From contig CM060967.1 of NCBI GenBank assembly GCA_030765045.1, positions 145,561,251 through 145,625,250 of the forward strand: 64,000 nt of DNA, written 5' to 3'. This document shows, piece by piece, positions 1-13,526 of the stretch. Positions within the stretch are counted from its first letter, which is position 1, and every line of letters begins with the position of its first letter. This DNA is from Tenodera sinensis. Lineage: Eukaryota > Arthropoda > Insecta > Mantodea > Mantidae. The notes under the pieces were generated by a model. The model was not told the origin of the DNA. It made no database searches and was given only the letters and a program-made list of their open reading frames with translations. Both the position numbers and the translations under genes were made by a program.

Positions 1-1924
1 ACGATATGACGTAATTGTTGAAGCGACTCTAAATAAATTAAAACTATATATATATAGTATTATTGTAGTTTCACGTTTTCTTTTTGTTTTTCAAAAATAA
101 AAATGCATGTAATTGTAACCATCTCACCTGTTATACGTGGGCCCTCCCCATCGTTTACTATACATATATTTGCAGTGTCTCTTGCATTAAATTCAAGACG
201 TTTGAATGGATGGCCAATATATTTCAACTAGCTGTTAACATTCATTACTATTTTAAATAATACTTTTAAGATGCCTGTGACAGGGATATGTAAACCGGTT
301 CAGGAATTATAAGAGTGGCATATTCATGCAACAGAGTGTTAAGTGTTGAGAAAAAGCCACTAGTTATAAATCAATGTAGCTAAAGCCATTAGGTGCTCCG
401 GTGAACTGAGCCAACAAGAAATCCAATAGCTCAAGTTTCGTGTAATTGGAACTCCGCACGATCAGAAATCACTGAATCGATTACACATGCCAGTTCTGAA
501 AAGTTGAAAGGGGAAAGAATTCTTAGACTTGTTGCAATGTAAAACGTACTGTTTCTGATACAAGTAAGAAGCTTTAGATTTGGCAACGTAATGAAACATC
601 CTGTTACTTTTCCTGTCACTTTGTTTACCTTAAAACTGAATCACAAAATACTTCTGTTTTACAAGAATTTACAATACTTCCTGACCTTGCAACCTATAGC
701 TGTTCTGTCCTCTGGTAACCTTCTATAACTGGTTTCGACGATGCACTCACTATCCTGTTCTCACTATATAACCTGGAATGAATACATTTTAGGTTATTTT
801 TATAGAATATACTATTTTCTGGTCAAATCTTTACGACATAGTATTATATACATACTCTATGAAATAGTCCAGATAAATATTATTCTACGGTCTGAACTTT
901 CGAGATAATCTCTCACTCCGCTCGAGAATTTATCGGTTAGATCAGACATCCTATGAAAGTAATGTGATAATGGAGCATATATTTAAAATATTCGTGTACT
1001 ACTCTCTTACCATATATCATATTGTAGAAGTGTTTTACTGTGATCGATTATCATCAGCAGTCAGTAGCACCTAAGACCGCGCTCGGGTTGGTACATACTT
1101 GACGGTAAGCGAAAGAGCATTTGCCGCTTACCACTTCAGCGACTGACGGCAACTTATGTTTCTTAATGTTATTACGCAAACTCTTATTTTAAACCATAAA
1201 TGTATTGATTCTTCAGAACTTAGAGACATCACACTTCAATAGTTCCAGTTTCTAATGCTAAGATTTAGAAATACTTTAATACCATATCCTCAATCGGTCT
1301 GTAAATCGCTTTAAATAGTTTCTTTATTAGCCCCCATTAAATTCATCAGCCAATTTCTCTAGCCCGTTCTTACATCTACCCATGCATACCCTGCATAGCT
1401 CACCACTGATGCAACCGGCAGCAGTTCATCACAAATGGCAATATTGGAAATTTTCACACTCTGGGAAAGACATTGTCAAGAATTCATAAAGGTGCCTACT
1501 TTATTAACGGCGAATACCACAAAATCTAGGTACCTCCGTATATTCTATAACATTAGACCCGTTTCCCTATGTTTAAGGAAACGAAACAACGTTAAAGCTT
1601 TGAACATGGTGTTCTATTAAGGGGACAAGGTGGTCTGAACCAGCAGAAATTACACCTTAGTAAGTTAAACCACCACAGCTATTGAAGTTCTCAATGGCAT
1701 TTCCTTATATGTTTATGAATTATTGTATAAATAATGACGATTATTGCAAATATTTATTTGCATTGACAGTTTATGTGGTTTAGTCTATAAAATAATTAAA
1801 TCCAGCAGACAAATAAAAAATGCTCTAAAAACATGTGAATGCATATACCATTACTTCAAACTACTTGCAGTACAGAAACAAACCTTTGCATACTAGATAT
1901 TTAAAATATGTATATTTGTAAACA
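1..1924. other. Unassigned AT-rich stretch
   Basis: I see no supportable gene, RNA or transposon here. All open frames are short (about 60 codons) and look random. A slightly GC-richer patch around 1045-1150 has no tRNA-like boxes and no coding signal that I recognise. Confidence 0.5.
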
Positions 1925-2765
1925 AAAAATCTTATGTGTTACACTCACATGACTTTGTCTACTCCTGCAAACTCTTATTCCTATATCTTCTTCGTGTTAG
2001 TTAGGATAAACATTTGCAGAAATTATCTTATTGCTTAATTCCGTGTAGGTACAAGGGAAATATGGAGTCAGTAGTCTTCGGGCGACAGTCAAATCCTTCG
2101 AAGCTTTCAAATTTCGTTATCTTTGCACAGTTAACATATAAAGAAGTAACGTTCTCCAAAACTCACACAAGTAACAAAGCATATTTCCGAAACGGTTCAC
2201 TCTATAAACAATTTTATTTAGACATTAATTGTGTCTTTCAGCAAGATCTACATTTTTGTGTACTAAGATTTGGTCTATCTCTAACGGTTTACCAGTTATG
2301 CATAAGTCGTCCAGAGTAAATGTGAATACAGGGGCTATAACCAGAAAATTCAAGATATACATTTCATTTGTCATAAAAATATCTGAAACATATGGCATTT
2401 TAATCAAAATAGTTAGAGCCAATTTCAAGAAAGTCAACATTTTCGAAAAGTTTCCATAAAAGGGTAGTTTAGGGTAGGGACATTCAAAATCTTTGTGTCG
2501 CATCCTCGAAAGACATTAAATTTAAGTACCAACTTTAGCTTTTAACCCACTTTTTGTTTTTGAGTTATGCTGTCCACAGACGGACAAACACACGGACAGA
2601 CGGACACACACGGACTTTTTTCTAAAAATGTTTTCTTTTTTTTTGGGGGGGGGGGGAGGGAATCAGGGGGCTCAAAACATATTTCTGGTGAAACCTTGAC
2701 ATCAATTTTAGCATGGAATGCAATACTTCCTCAACTTTACTATACATAGTAGAGAAAGTAAAAAG
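1925..2765 (-). repeat. Family A dispersed repeat, near full length
   Basis: Near-complete copy (about 840 bp) on the minus strand. Read on the plus strand it opens with the family tail (A-run, ATCTTATGTGTTACACTCACATGAC) and closes with AGTAGAGAAAGTAAAAA. The internal CA-rich simple repeat (about 2582-2615) sits in the family's usual place, followed by a 12-base G-rich run at about 2645-2656. Open frames of 76-101 codons run through it on both strands, but they match no protein I know and are not kept intact between copies, so I treat the copy as non-coding. Confidence 0.85.
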
Positions 2766-2938
2766 TAAACATGTAAAAAAATATGACATGCTGTTGCTTT
2801 TTAATATCACTAATTATATTATAAAAGTAATCTTGTAAAACCTTTAACCATATGTTGTGCACATCTACCGAAAATTTCAGCTCTTGACCTCTTATATTTT
2901 CGGAGAAAAGGTACACGAATTCACATATTTTAAGAGTA

Positions 2939-3025
2939 TTTTTACTTTCTCTAATGGTAAATAGGGGGAGTATTATATTCCACACAAAAATTCGATATCG
3001 AGATTCGATGTCGAGATTTCGAAAG
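2939..3025 (+). repeat. Family A terminal fragment
   Basis: Only the first about 85 bp of a plus-strand copy: the T-run, ACTTTCTCTA, the GTAAATAGGGG block and the segment around ATTCGATATCGAGATT. That segment is then partly repeated as ATTCGATGTCGAGATT, suggesting a small local duplication. The rest of the element is missing. Confidence 0.7.
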
Positions 3026-3659
3026 TTATAACATTCTAAACTGAGGCATCAGGGAGCTGACTTCACTTGTTTAGTCAACAACCATAAATGTAAAATGGAG
3101 TTTATCTAGAGTGCAACAATTGATAATATTATATAGGTATTGTTGCAATTAAAGATAATATTAAAATGTAGTCCGAATGTAAAACATATGTAATTGCAAA
3201 AGAAGCAGTACGAGAAATAATGCAGACTGTATATTGTGTTTTCACTGTCCTGTTAAATCAACATTGAAGAAAGTACAGAAAATGGTGGTTATAATTGTGT
3301 TCTATTTTGAATGTGCGCACATACAGCTGACTCCAAAAATTTTTCGATGGACGAGAGGGTGTAGGGGAAAGAGACGAAACATTTTCTTATGAATTAGTGG
3401 CGGCTGGTCCGCCTGGCCCAGCGACGGCTCCACCAGTTATTTACTTTTCTGTGTGTACCTCTGACATGTGTTCCACAGGGAGCCAAGAAGAAGTTAAATC
3501 AATTTTAGTCTATCCAAAATGAAAAAAAAAAAGTATTATCACATTCTTTTCTGCATGTATTTAAACAAGTAACGTTACATTTTGGTAGTATTAACGGCGT
3601 TTAAGAAATATGTTTAAACAATTCTTTAAACAAAGATAATGCATATGATATATTCTTCG
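3026..3659. other. Unassigned stretch
   Basis: No gene is recognised. Around 3398-3435 there is a GC-rich imperfect dyad (GGCGGCTGG and CCAGCGACGG). I cannot tie it to any family. Confidence 0.4.
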
Positions 3660-4206
<547 letters not shown>

Positions 4207-5103
4207 ACACTTTTACTTTCTCTACTACGTACAGTAAGTAGAGCAAGTATTTTATTCCACTCAAAAATTCGATGTCGACATTTCACCGGAAATATATGCT
4301 TTGAGACCCCCTGAATCCAAAACAAACATTTTTAGAAATGTTTAGAATTTTAGAAAAATGTCCGTGTGTATGTGCGCGTGCGTGCGTGTGTGCGTGCGTT
4401 AGTCTTTGAAGAGTATATTTCAAAAACGAATAGTCGGTGAAAAATCAAAGCTGGTATTTAAGTTTCACATCTTTTAAGCAAGCGACACGAAGATTTTGAA
4501 GAAAATCCCTCCACCTTAAACTCCCCTTTACAGGGAAGATTTTTTAAAAACTGATTTTCTCAAAAATAATTAGCGATTTTGATTAAAATGCCATATGTTT
4601 GAGATATTTTTATAACAAATGAAACATATATTTTGCATTTTGTGGCTATAGCCCACGTTGTCCTATTTAGTCTGGATGTCTTTTGCATAACTCGTAAACC
4701 ATAAGAGATGCACCAAATCGTACTATACAAAACTGTAGATCTTTGCTAAAACACACAATTTATATCCAAACAACTTTTTATTTCTATAGTGAACTATTTC
4801 GGAGATATTCCTTGCTATTTGTGTGAGTTTTGGAAAGGAAACTTTCGTCAAATCGATCATCGTTATTCACTTTTTGTATGTCAGTCGTGCAAAGAGAACG
4901 GAATTTGAAAGCTTTGAAAAATTTGACTATCGCTCAGAGCCTACTGTATTCCCATATTCCCCTTGCGGTTACAAGGAAATGACCAATTACAATTTTATTT
5001 CTGCAAATTTTTATCTCGACTAACACGAAGAAGATACGGGAATAAGAGTTTGTAAGAATGGCTAGTAGAGAATGTCATGTGAGTGTAACGCATCATATTT
5101 TTG
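4207..5103 (+). repeat. Family A dispersed repeat, full length
   Basis: Full-length plus-strand copy (about 897 bp). It begins with CTTTTACTTTCTCTACT and ends with GTAGAGAATGTCATGTGAG and the T-run tail. The internal simple repeat (about 4366-4405) is a mixed TG/CG tract. The bridge after it differs from the usual sequence but rejoins the consensus at CAAAAACGAA. Useful as a reference for boundaries because both ends are present. Confidence 0.88.
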
Positions 5104-6104
5104 TGGTTTGTGTTCCATAGTCATTTTGATTTCGTAATACAACAGACAAATCAGTAGAACCTAGATATTTGAATAAATACAATCCGAATATTATGCATCT
5201 TTAAAACGCTACCTTTATCAACAAATACTCTTAAGTAGCTTTATTATTTCTAAGCATCTTCCTAGGATACTTACACAATCGTTTAGAAAAGTTACATATA
5301 TTTTCTGCTGCAGCTAACTGGAAATGCTTTTGGAAAAACTCTCGCGCACGTGTATTAGTATATTTTAAAATACAGAACTTCACAGAAACAAACCATTCTT
5401 AATATCGTTGTGAAGTCATTGGAAAAAAATTTTAATTATACTGTGTATTTCGTATACAACCAAGGATTCTTTTAATGTGTATAATTGTATTAACCATACA
5501 TTTTTATACAATAAATTCTGCTATGATAAGTAACTTCTCATAATAGAAGAGCTTCTGATTTGGGTTAATATAACGAGAAAATACAGTAGTAATTCCTCTT
5601 TAGTCTAACTCTAACTGGACACAGTTCGTTAACTCCATTGTAGGTGCTTGGACCGCTTATAGCGTTAAAATGATTTAACAGGTACTTCATTCTCATTCTC
5701 TAAGACAATTAAACGGATTCCAAAGATAACGTTCGAATATGAATCCAGTCGCATGAAATTTCACAAGCTTAAGAGGATTTAAACAGTTGAATGTAACAAT
5801 TTGTTAAGATTAGCAACATGGTTAATATCCCTCAAATTCTCTCTTAGGAACTTTTCATTTTTTTTTTCTTGCTATGATTTTATATTGTCACAATACACGA
5901 ATTAACTAAACTTAATGAACTTCTCACTCACATGAGCATGTCAATTCTGCCAAGCATAGCAGCAGTGAACCGATCTAACTTTAACACCGACCGGGAAAGA
6001 CTAACAAAATACCAAAATGGAAGAGATTAATGCAATTTAATACATTTTAACAACAAGTGTTTACATATGAGACTTCAAACTTTCATGGCGAACGTTACTA
6101 ATAG
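5104..6104. other. Unassigned stretch
   Basis: AT-rich, no repeats from the window's families, no convincing open frame. Confidence 0.4.
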
Positions 6105-6227
6105 CAGCTTCTTGGGTGATCAGCCGTCTCAGATCTATAAAATTCGAGCTTTGACCATCTTTGGAGTGTCAAATAGCCGAAAACTCAAATTTTATAGGTT
6201 TAACAAGGCTGATCACAGAAGAAGCTG
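6105..6227. repeat. Imperfect inverted repeat (foldback)
   Basis: Two arms of about 44 bases (6105-6148 and 6184-6227) are near-complementary. Each includes CAGCTTCTT, TGATCAGCC and CTATAAAAT in the same order when one is reverse-complemented. The loop itself contains a smaller TTTGAC/GTCAAA pair. The transcript would form a long hairpin. It could be a foldback transposon remnant, paired transposon ends or a cruciform-prone site. No protein is associated. Confidence 0.7.
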
Positions 6228-8034
6228 TTACAAGTAGTGTTAACCTTTCTACTGATGAACAGCCCAACTAGTCAAAAGTCGAGCTATACAGAGAAGTGGC
6301 GAGTGTACTTAAACTTCCATAGTAATCTCTAGAGAATACACTTTTCGACAGAATAGCGGGCCATGAACAAGGTATACTCATCACAAATCCTCATGTGTTG
6401 GCCTTAGGGAAACACACAAATGAGTTTTAAAGCTTTCAACAGATTTAACTGAAGATGAATTCTCAATGTTAATATAACATTTGTGTCCCCAAATGACCTC
6501 GTTGTTGACAGGTTCTTAAATTGCACTCACCCATTCACTCACATTTGAGTGTTTTAAATTGTAGTGTGATATCTAGTTAAGTTTCCAAGTTATGAATCGT
6601 TAAATCTGAATTTTATTACCCTATACTACATGCCTCACCGATGTAATTTAAAGCAAATAATTTCTAAAAACTACTGTTTTTTAAAATTTCATTATATGTA
6701 CCTGATTATAACGTACAAAGTTTTAATATAATTTTGTTATACTAGCCTTAGTCAAAAGAATGCTTTTTAAATTCTGTCATTTAAAATTTCTAGTTTCGTT
6801 CAAGTTTTACATACTACTTTAAAAATTAATTACTCAGAAATCATTCAAAAGACACAGGCAGAGTTAATCACTGTTTTGTAAATTTACATGACTAATTTCA
6901 GAAGAATTGGGCAAAAACTGCATCGTGTGGAACATTTTCAGAAAGTGATTATATGAAAAAATAATGTTCAAAAACCTTAAATTTCAAAATAAAAAACATT
7001 TGTATTCTGTATTTTTAACGTGCACTATATAAATGCAGGTATTTTTAATATAAAAGGTCAAAAAACATTTTGAATGCATCCCCCCTAAGTAATTCTGGAG
7101 TCATAAAATAAAAAGCTCAATTTTTGGACATTTCTGTTACATTTAAGTGGCGTATTCCTTTAATATACTCAAATGAATAGATCCTCTTCCCTATGCATTG
7201 TTCTTTAGTGATACCTTTAATAACTAATAATATAAATTGTATATCAACCTTACTTAATTATTATAACAATTATAATTATTATCAATCTATTTTAGTTATT
7301 CGTTAGTTCTGTTTTTGTATTTATATCTATATATCACTCCTTATGCAATGTTATACTGTTGAGGATGTGACAGTGAGCATAAAAATATCGCGAAGAAGAG
7401 AAGGAGAAGCAACCAATAAAACACGTCCTAATCATGCGATAGGCAGGAAAGTGAACAAAACCAGAAAACGCTGTCGAGATACAATCAAGTCTGGACTGAA
7501 AAATTTGTGTAGGACGGGGCTTAACAAGCAGTGAACATTCGGAGTTTGTTCAATTTGGGAGTAAACCGAAAAGAAGCCTGCGTTTGCGTGTATGTTCTAT
7601 AACTACATTTCCTTTCCACGGCTGGAGCGACTGAGATCAAAATTTCATACTCTTGTTTTCTTAACAATCAACCGTCAATGGCTACCGGAAGTAGAAACCT
7701 ACGCACCTGACTCCGCGCACAGTGGAATGCCTTGTCCCTGACAAACCCAACTAAACCTCTTCCTTTGATACCGCGCCACATTGGAGCTACCACCCCGAAG
7801 AGGAAGAGGTATTCTAAGAACCACCGGAAGTGGTAAAGCTTCCGAAAGAACGACCCGTTAACCTAGCGGCTAATTTGAGAATACTCGTTACTTTGAACGA
7901 GCAACTATGCCATCTGTCCGTCACAAAACCTAGAATAAGAAGGAAACAAAATAAATGGGAAATGATAAAGGAAATTATTGTAAACTATAAATCACCCAAG
8001 ATTCACTAAACAAGCAAAAACCACGAAAAATGCA
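6228..8034. other. Unassigned stretch with one GC-richer patch
   Basis: Mostly AT-rich. Around 7380-7900 the base composition rises and there are two CCGGAAGT octamers (about 7686 and 7823), the second inside a short palindromic context. No gene is recognised there; a 63-codon frame at 7343-7534 is basic and resembles nothing that I know. Confidence 0.35.
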
Positions 8035-8110
8035 AGGCCGGTGGATGGAAATCGAACCGAGGACTTCTCTCATGCTCTCACGGAGCATCTCGCTCGGTGA
8101 AATGCACAAA
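8035..8110 (-). repeat. Possible tRNA-derived SINE head
   Basis: On the minus strand, GGTTCGATTTCC (8047-8058 on the plus strand) is a good match to the Pol III B box. It is preceded by a hairpin-like stretch that could be a decayed anticodon arm. The A box is not convincing and no tail was found, so this is only a candidate. Confidence 0.3.
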
Positions 8111-9036
8111 TAGAAAGGCAAGACAACTCTGTAATCAGTTTATTTCCTTTATTCCCTTCGAGTCTGCATTCGCCTTTCTTCACAAAATCGTAACTTACTG
8201 TGTACAACATACTGATAAATTACGCTGTATGTGTCAACATTAAAACTATCATGTTGGTCTCCCTGATTACACTTATCTGCATAAAATATTGTCTAATTTT
8301 TAAATGCCGATTTAATGGTCCTTACTTTGGACTGATGCTTTCATATATTTTCTCATTTTTCTTCTGTCATGTCTAGCTATTAAAATAATTGTCAAGGTTA
8401 TAAACGAGCTGTATATTATAATTATGTAATATGTAATTGCAAACAATGTACGTACATTTCACAAAAACTATCAAGAATTGATATAATTTATACTATTTTA
8501 CAGAAACAAATGTACTTATGGCACTTCTTCCAAAAGCATCAGAAGCACTTTCCCTTTTCAAGCAACAATGGTCTGCATTCATGTTAACTATCCGACTACC
8601 ATGGTATGTTCTTTCAATGACTTTCAAACCTTGGCGAAAACATTCTCCTGTTCGTTGCTGTAAAATCCAAGATAATCTGGAAAATGTATGTGGGAAGAAT
8701 AACTTCTAACTCGTGTTACAACATAGTTTCCTCAAATTTCCCAACATGTAATCTGTACTCCTCCAGTTTTCTAGGATATTCTTTATGCCTTTATAGCTAT
8801 GCCAGGCTTGCATGTTTGATTCATTGTATCCCCAACATTAGAGTGATCCACTGATTTCCTGAATCCGAGGTCCAGTAAAACACCCAATTTTAGCTTATTC
8901 AGAGTCACTCTGTGATTAACACGAAATATATATTCAAAACGCTCTCTGTCTTACCTAGGCACACACAAACTGACTTATGATACACAATTTTATGAAGTAT
9001 CTATTCTCGGAAATCTGACGCGATTACAACCTCTTA
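8111..9036. other. Unassigned stretch
   Basis: AT-rich, with no recognised repeat or gene. A 63-codon frame at 8518-8709 lacks any family resemblance. Confidence 0.35.
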
Positions 9037-9612
9037 GTCGTATATCATCTTTGTGTTAATCCACGTAAACATTTGCAGAAATTATATTATTGCTTGTTTC
9101 CTTGTACGTGCAAAGGGAATGTGGGAATACAGTAGGCTTTGAGCGATAGTAAAATCTTTTAAAAAGTCTCCAACACACACACACAAATAACACGAAATAT
9201 CTCCGAAATGGTTAACTCTACAAAAAAAATTTATTTGGACATAAATTATTTAGCAAGATCTACATTTTTGTATAGAAAGATTTGGTCTATTTCTTACGGT
9301 TGACCAGTTATGCAAGTCATTCAGAGTAAAGAGGGGCTATAGCTATGATTAGAAAATTCAAGATATACATTTCATTTGTCATCAAAGTATCACAAATATA
9401 TGGAATTTTAATCAAAATCGTTGAGCCATTTCCAAGAAAATCAAAATTTTCGAAAAATTTTCTATGGAAAGGGTAAGTTTACGGTGGAGTAATTTTCTTC
9501 AAAATCTTCGTGTCGCATCCTTGAATGACATTAAACTTAAATACCAACTTTGGTTTTTAACCGACTTTCCGTTTTTCAGTTATGCTGTCCACAGCCTGAT
9601 ACACAGACACAC

Positions 9613-9643
<31 letters not shown>

Positions 9644-9690
9644 CAGACATACGCGCGCACATACACGAGCGCGCGCGCACACACACACAT
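9037..9690 (-). repeat. Family A repeat, truncated at its microsatellite
   Basis: Minus-strand partial copy (about 650 bp). It lacks the extreme tail on the left, runs through the conserved middle, and stops in the CA-rich simple repeat (about 9600-9690). There the usual remaining block is replaced by a 95-bp sequence found again at 12965. The breakpoint at a simple repeat suggests recombination or slippage at that tract. Confidence 0.8.
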
Positions 9691-9705
9691 TGATGATTGG
9701 CATTC

Positions 9706-9798
9706 AGCGGCAATGTTGTATTTTGCTATTCTTAGTACTCTAATAATGTTATTAAGGCAAAATGATTTCCAGCAACGCCGAGGGCAATCAGACTGGCA
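9706..9798. repeat. 95-bp two-copy repeat, copy 1
   Basis: Near-identical to 12965-13061: both contain GCGGCAATGTTGTATTTTGC, then CTTAGTACTCTAATAATG and GATTTCCAGCAACGCCGAGG in order, differing by a 3-base indel and a few substitutions. It belongs to no family I recognise. Copy 1 abuts the broken end of a family A copy. Copy 2 is followed within about 20 bp by TGTTACACTCACATGAC, which resembles the family A tail. Confidence 0.75.
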
Positions 9799-11625
9799 AC
9801 GTGACTATAACATTGTAGTTAGTGTAGGGAAGAAAGACACCGAAAGGACCGAAAAAGCTTACGAGAAGTAAACGTTGAGTTGTGATAGTACCGAAGACTA
9901 TAGACTGTAGAAGACTATTTGTGATAAAATTTTAAAAGACAATGAAGTAATAGAAAAATAACCGAACGGATTTTGTCATTATCACATTATGCAAACAGTT
10001 ATTTTTAAACCATAAAGCAATATTTCTACAGATATTAGCAGATATCAATAGTTGCAACTTCTTGTGCTATGATTCAGAAACTGTCTATTCTTACAGCACC
10101 CTCAGCCGCCAACTTACTTTAAACAGATCATTATTAGTATCCGTTAGATTTATCAGTCAACTTAAATGGCGTTGTTTATTCTCACACACACCCACCCATG
10201 CTCTGAAATACAGATTCCATTGTTCACAAGAGAACATGTTTGGACACGGCGTCAAAGATGAGGCACATAACATCACCAACAGTGTTTTTGTAATGTTTCC
10301 AATAACAAAATAAAAACGAGATAAAAATATAACAATTGCAACAGATTTGTAAAAATAGCTTACATTGTACTATTTTGTTCTTCTGAAATATAGAAACCAA
10401 CTGAAGTGGCACTAGTTTTAACTTGTACATATAGGAATATGCATACAAAAAGCTATACAAAGCTATAAATCTTGAAGTTCAATTCAGTCGATAGGGAACA
10501 AAGGTACATAAATAATACACAAAAGAGAGGCGAACAGATATACAGGAAATAATTCAGCCTTTTCGTTCTGTGTATTGATATCCCATAGGGACGGACTAGC
10601 CACCTCGACTCCCCCTCCCCAAATGTAATTTCTTCAATCTTTCAGGGTATGACAAAATGTTGCACTGTCAAGGATATGCGATTTACTCTTCTTTTCGAGC
10701 TCCTGGTTCATATTGCCCTCTCGTGGAAAATAGGCGTTTGAGAGTTTACATCGTAACGTTATTATCAGGGGCAACGCTTCAGTGCATTAGAGAAAATCAA
10801 GTGCCAGATTATGGCGTTTTAGACTTTACTTCTGTCTGATGTTACGGTTAAAACTTTTTATTGCATTGCGCTACACAAATTCCAATTTATCACTATATTA
10901 CACCTAAGCAAAACATACTAAAATGTGTACAACATGTATAACATTTTTCAAGCTTTCAGCCATACTGATCTCCATGGCCATCACAAAATGAATAATTAAT
11001 AAATAAATGGCCTTCTCAACTTGCCGCCTTCTTTCAAGTATTTCTGTCCAAACTGTGTTCAGTCGTAGACTGTTGTCCTTATTCGAACGACTTGGCCCTA
11101 ATTTAATTTTAATCGCCCCTTTTACGTCAGGAAAAAAAACTCAGAATTGTTGATGAACGTTTAATGAAATATAATTTATAAATTATATAACACAAAAATT
11201 ATAATTATTCCGTAAATTACACACCTTGATTAAAGTAAATACTACTACTAACGATCTTCAACAGAAATAAGGTTAATTGAATCAAAAGTTGTTCCTTTAG
11301 TACTACACACAATTGCTATATTTCAAGTTGTGCTTTTCAATGAGATGCAAAGCAAACCTGATTATGAACTTGGTAATTAAAAGAAAATTTGTAATGGGAA
11401 GCTATCGATAGTTGAGAATACCCTAATGTCATAAATACATGATAAAAAGTTGCAAATTGTAGAAAAATAAAATCGAAGATAGTTTTCTTTAAAGTAAAGT
11501 ATAATTCATTATCATTATAATTTATCATCATGATCGTGATCATCATCATTATATTATGTTACAAATATTGCATAAAGCTGTCTAAAGTTTTGGAATACAT
11601 ATCAGAAGTCTCAAATGTGCTCCCA
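9799..11625. other. Unassigned stretch
   Basis: No supported gene. Short frames at 10062-10313 and 10657-10839 have no recognisable motif. The rest is AT-rich. Confidence 0.35.
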
Positions 11626-12479
11626 TTTTTACTTTCTCTACTGGTAAGTAGGGGAAGTATTGTATTCCACCCAAAAATTTGATGTCGAGATTTTACCGGA
11701 AATATGTTCTAAGACCCCTTGAATCCAAAAAAAGCATTTTTAGAAAAGGGTCCGTGTTTGTGTCTGTGTGTCCGTCTGTCAGTCTGTGGACAGCATAACT
11801 CAAAAACGAAATGTCGGTTAAAAACTAAAGTTGGTATTTAAGTTAAATGTCTTTCAAGAATGCGACACGAAGATTTTGAAGAAAATAGCCCCACCCTAAA
11901 CTACCCTTTACATGGAAAATGTTTCGACAATTTTGATTTTCTTGAAAATGGCTCTAACGATTTTGATTAAAATGTCATATGTTTGAGATATTTTTATGAC
12001 AAATGAAATGTATATCTTGAATTTTCTGGCTATAGCCCCTGTAGTTGTATTCACTCTGGACGACTTTTGCATAAGTGGTAAACCGTTAGAGATAGACCAA
12101 ATTATACTATACAAAAAATGTAGATCTTACTAAAATACACAATTTATGTCTCAATACATTTTCTTGTAGGGTGAACCATTTCGGAGATATTCCTTGTTAT
12201 GTGTGTGAGTTTCGGAAAACTTAGAACTTTCGTGAAATGGATCATCGTTGTTCATTTTTTATATGTTAAGCGTGCAAAGACAACAGAATCTCAAACATTG
12301 ACTATCGCACAAAGCCTACTGTATTCTAACATTCCCCTTGCACCTACAAGGAAATAAGCAATAAGTTGTACAAACGTTTATCTTAACTAACACGAAGAAG
12401 ATATAGGAACAAGAGTTTGTAAGAATGGTTAGCACAAGAGTAGAGAAACTCATGTGAGTGCAACACATCAGATTTTTTT
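11626..12479 (+). repeat. Family A dispersed repeat, full length
   Basis: Complete plus-strand copy (about 854 bp) with both ends: TTTTTACTTTCTCTACTGG at the start and GTAGAGAAACTCATGTGAG, the GCAACACATCAGA block and a T-run at the end. The internal simple repeat (about 11752-11800) is a short TGTG/TCTG mix followed by the usual CTGTGGACAGCATAACTC. Its first 20 bases contain GGTAAGTA, a match to a 5' splice-site consensus that recurs in several copies. Confidence 0.9.
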
Positions 12480-12964
12480 ATTCTAATATATGACTACGTA
12501 AATCCTAGATTTAAATTCCAGTGCAGAACTGTACGAGAGAATGAAACCTATATTGCAAATGTTCACTCCTTTTGAGTTACCTGGCTCCTAAAAAATCCGA
12601 TTACAGCTAAGATAGAACCCCTCATATCCATATTTTCATAATTACCATTATATTATCAAAGGTTGATGATACAATGTCCTTCAGTAAATGCCAATAAGTG
12701 CCTATTTCTAAAAAAAAGGCACCATGAACGACTTCCTCTGCTCGTATAGAACTATGTCTTTTTAACACTTAATTTTTGCTAATTATATGTAGGCTACGCT
12801 GTTTAATCTTTGAAACCACACTCTACTTGTGGAGTATTGTTCTGTTCATCCGCTTGGAATACGAGTTCACCTAAAGGGCTTCTTGGACAATGACGTCATG
12901 TGTTGGCAACACCCCGCGGCATTAATTATTGGCACACATCAAAGCTGCGGGGTTATTGCCATTG
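12480..12964. other. Unassigned stretch
   Basis: AT-rich; no family member or gene recognised. Confidence 0.35.
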
Positions 12965-13061
12965 AGCGGCAATGTTGTATTTTGCTATTCTTAGTACTCT
13001 AATAATGTTATTGTTAAGGCAATATGATTTCCAGCAACGCCGAGGGCAATGAGACTGGCAC
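12965..13061. repeat. 95-bp two-copy repeat, copy 2
   Basis: Partner of 9706-9798 in the same orientation, about 3.26 kb away. The flanks differ, so it is not part of one large local duplication. The following TGTTACACTCACATGAC (about 13078) looks like a scrap of the family A tail. Confidence 0.75.
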
Positions 13062-13526
13062 AAATAAGAACTCCTCTGTTACACTCACATGACATTACCA
13101 ATATAATTTACTTTGGTGAATCTGTCACAACCTACAAGTGTTATTTACTTCTTTAACCTTCGATAGCACCCAAAAGTGAACCTGTAGTGACAGGTGATTG
13201 ACTGTCTTCTTGCCACTAACTGTATCAGCAGAGCTAGGAAAAAGTCTCAACGTAACTACCATCCTAGCTAGTACACGTGACGTCATACTGAACACAGGGA
13301 TCCAGAGTCTACAGTACTGCCAGTGTAGAGTTGGCTCTGTGTTTACGTTCTATTCTGCGCTATACAAAGGATGTCACAATTATCACTGCCATTGAAAACG
13401 TTAGTGGAAGAACTTGGTACAAATGTTTCACCGTGAATGGAGAAAATACACGGTGTAGGTTGTGTCATTCAGAAATACTATCTAAATTTTAAAGAGAAGC
13501 GAAAATTATTAAAACAACGTTAATGT
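13062..13526. other. Unassigned stretch
   Basis: Apart from the short family-A-like scrap near 13078-13095, nothing is recognised. Confidence 0.35.

Noticed and set aside
6243..6290. Hammerhead-like CTGATGA near the 6.1 kb foldback
   Set aside because: The required GAAA partner is missing (CAAAAG instead) and stems do not form.
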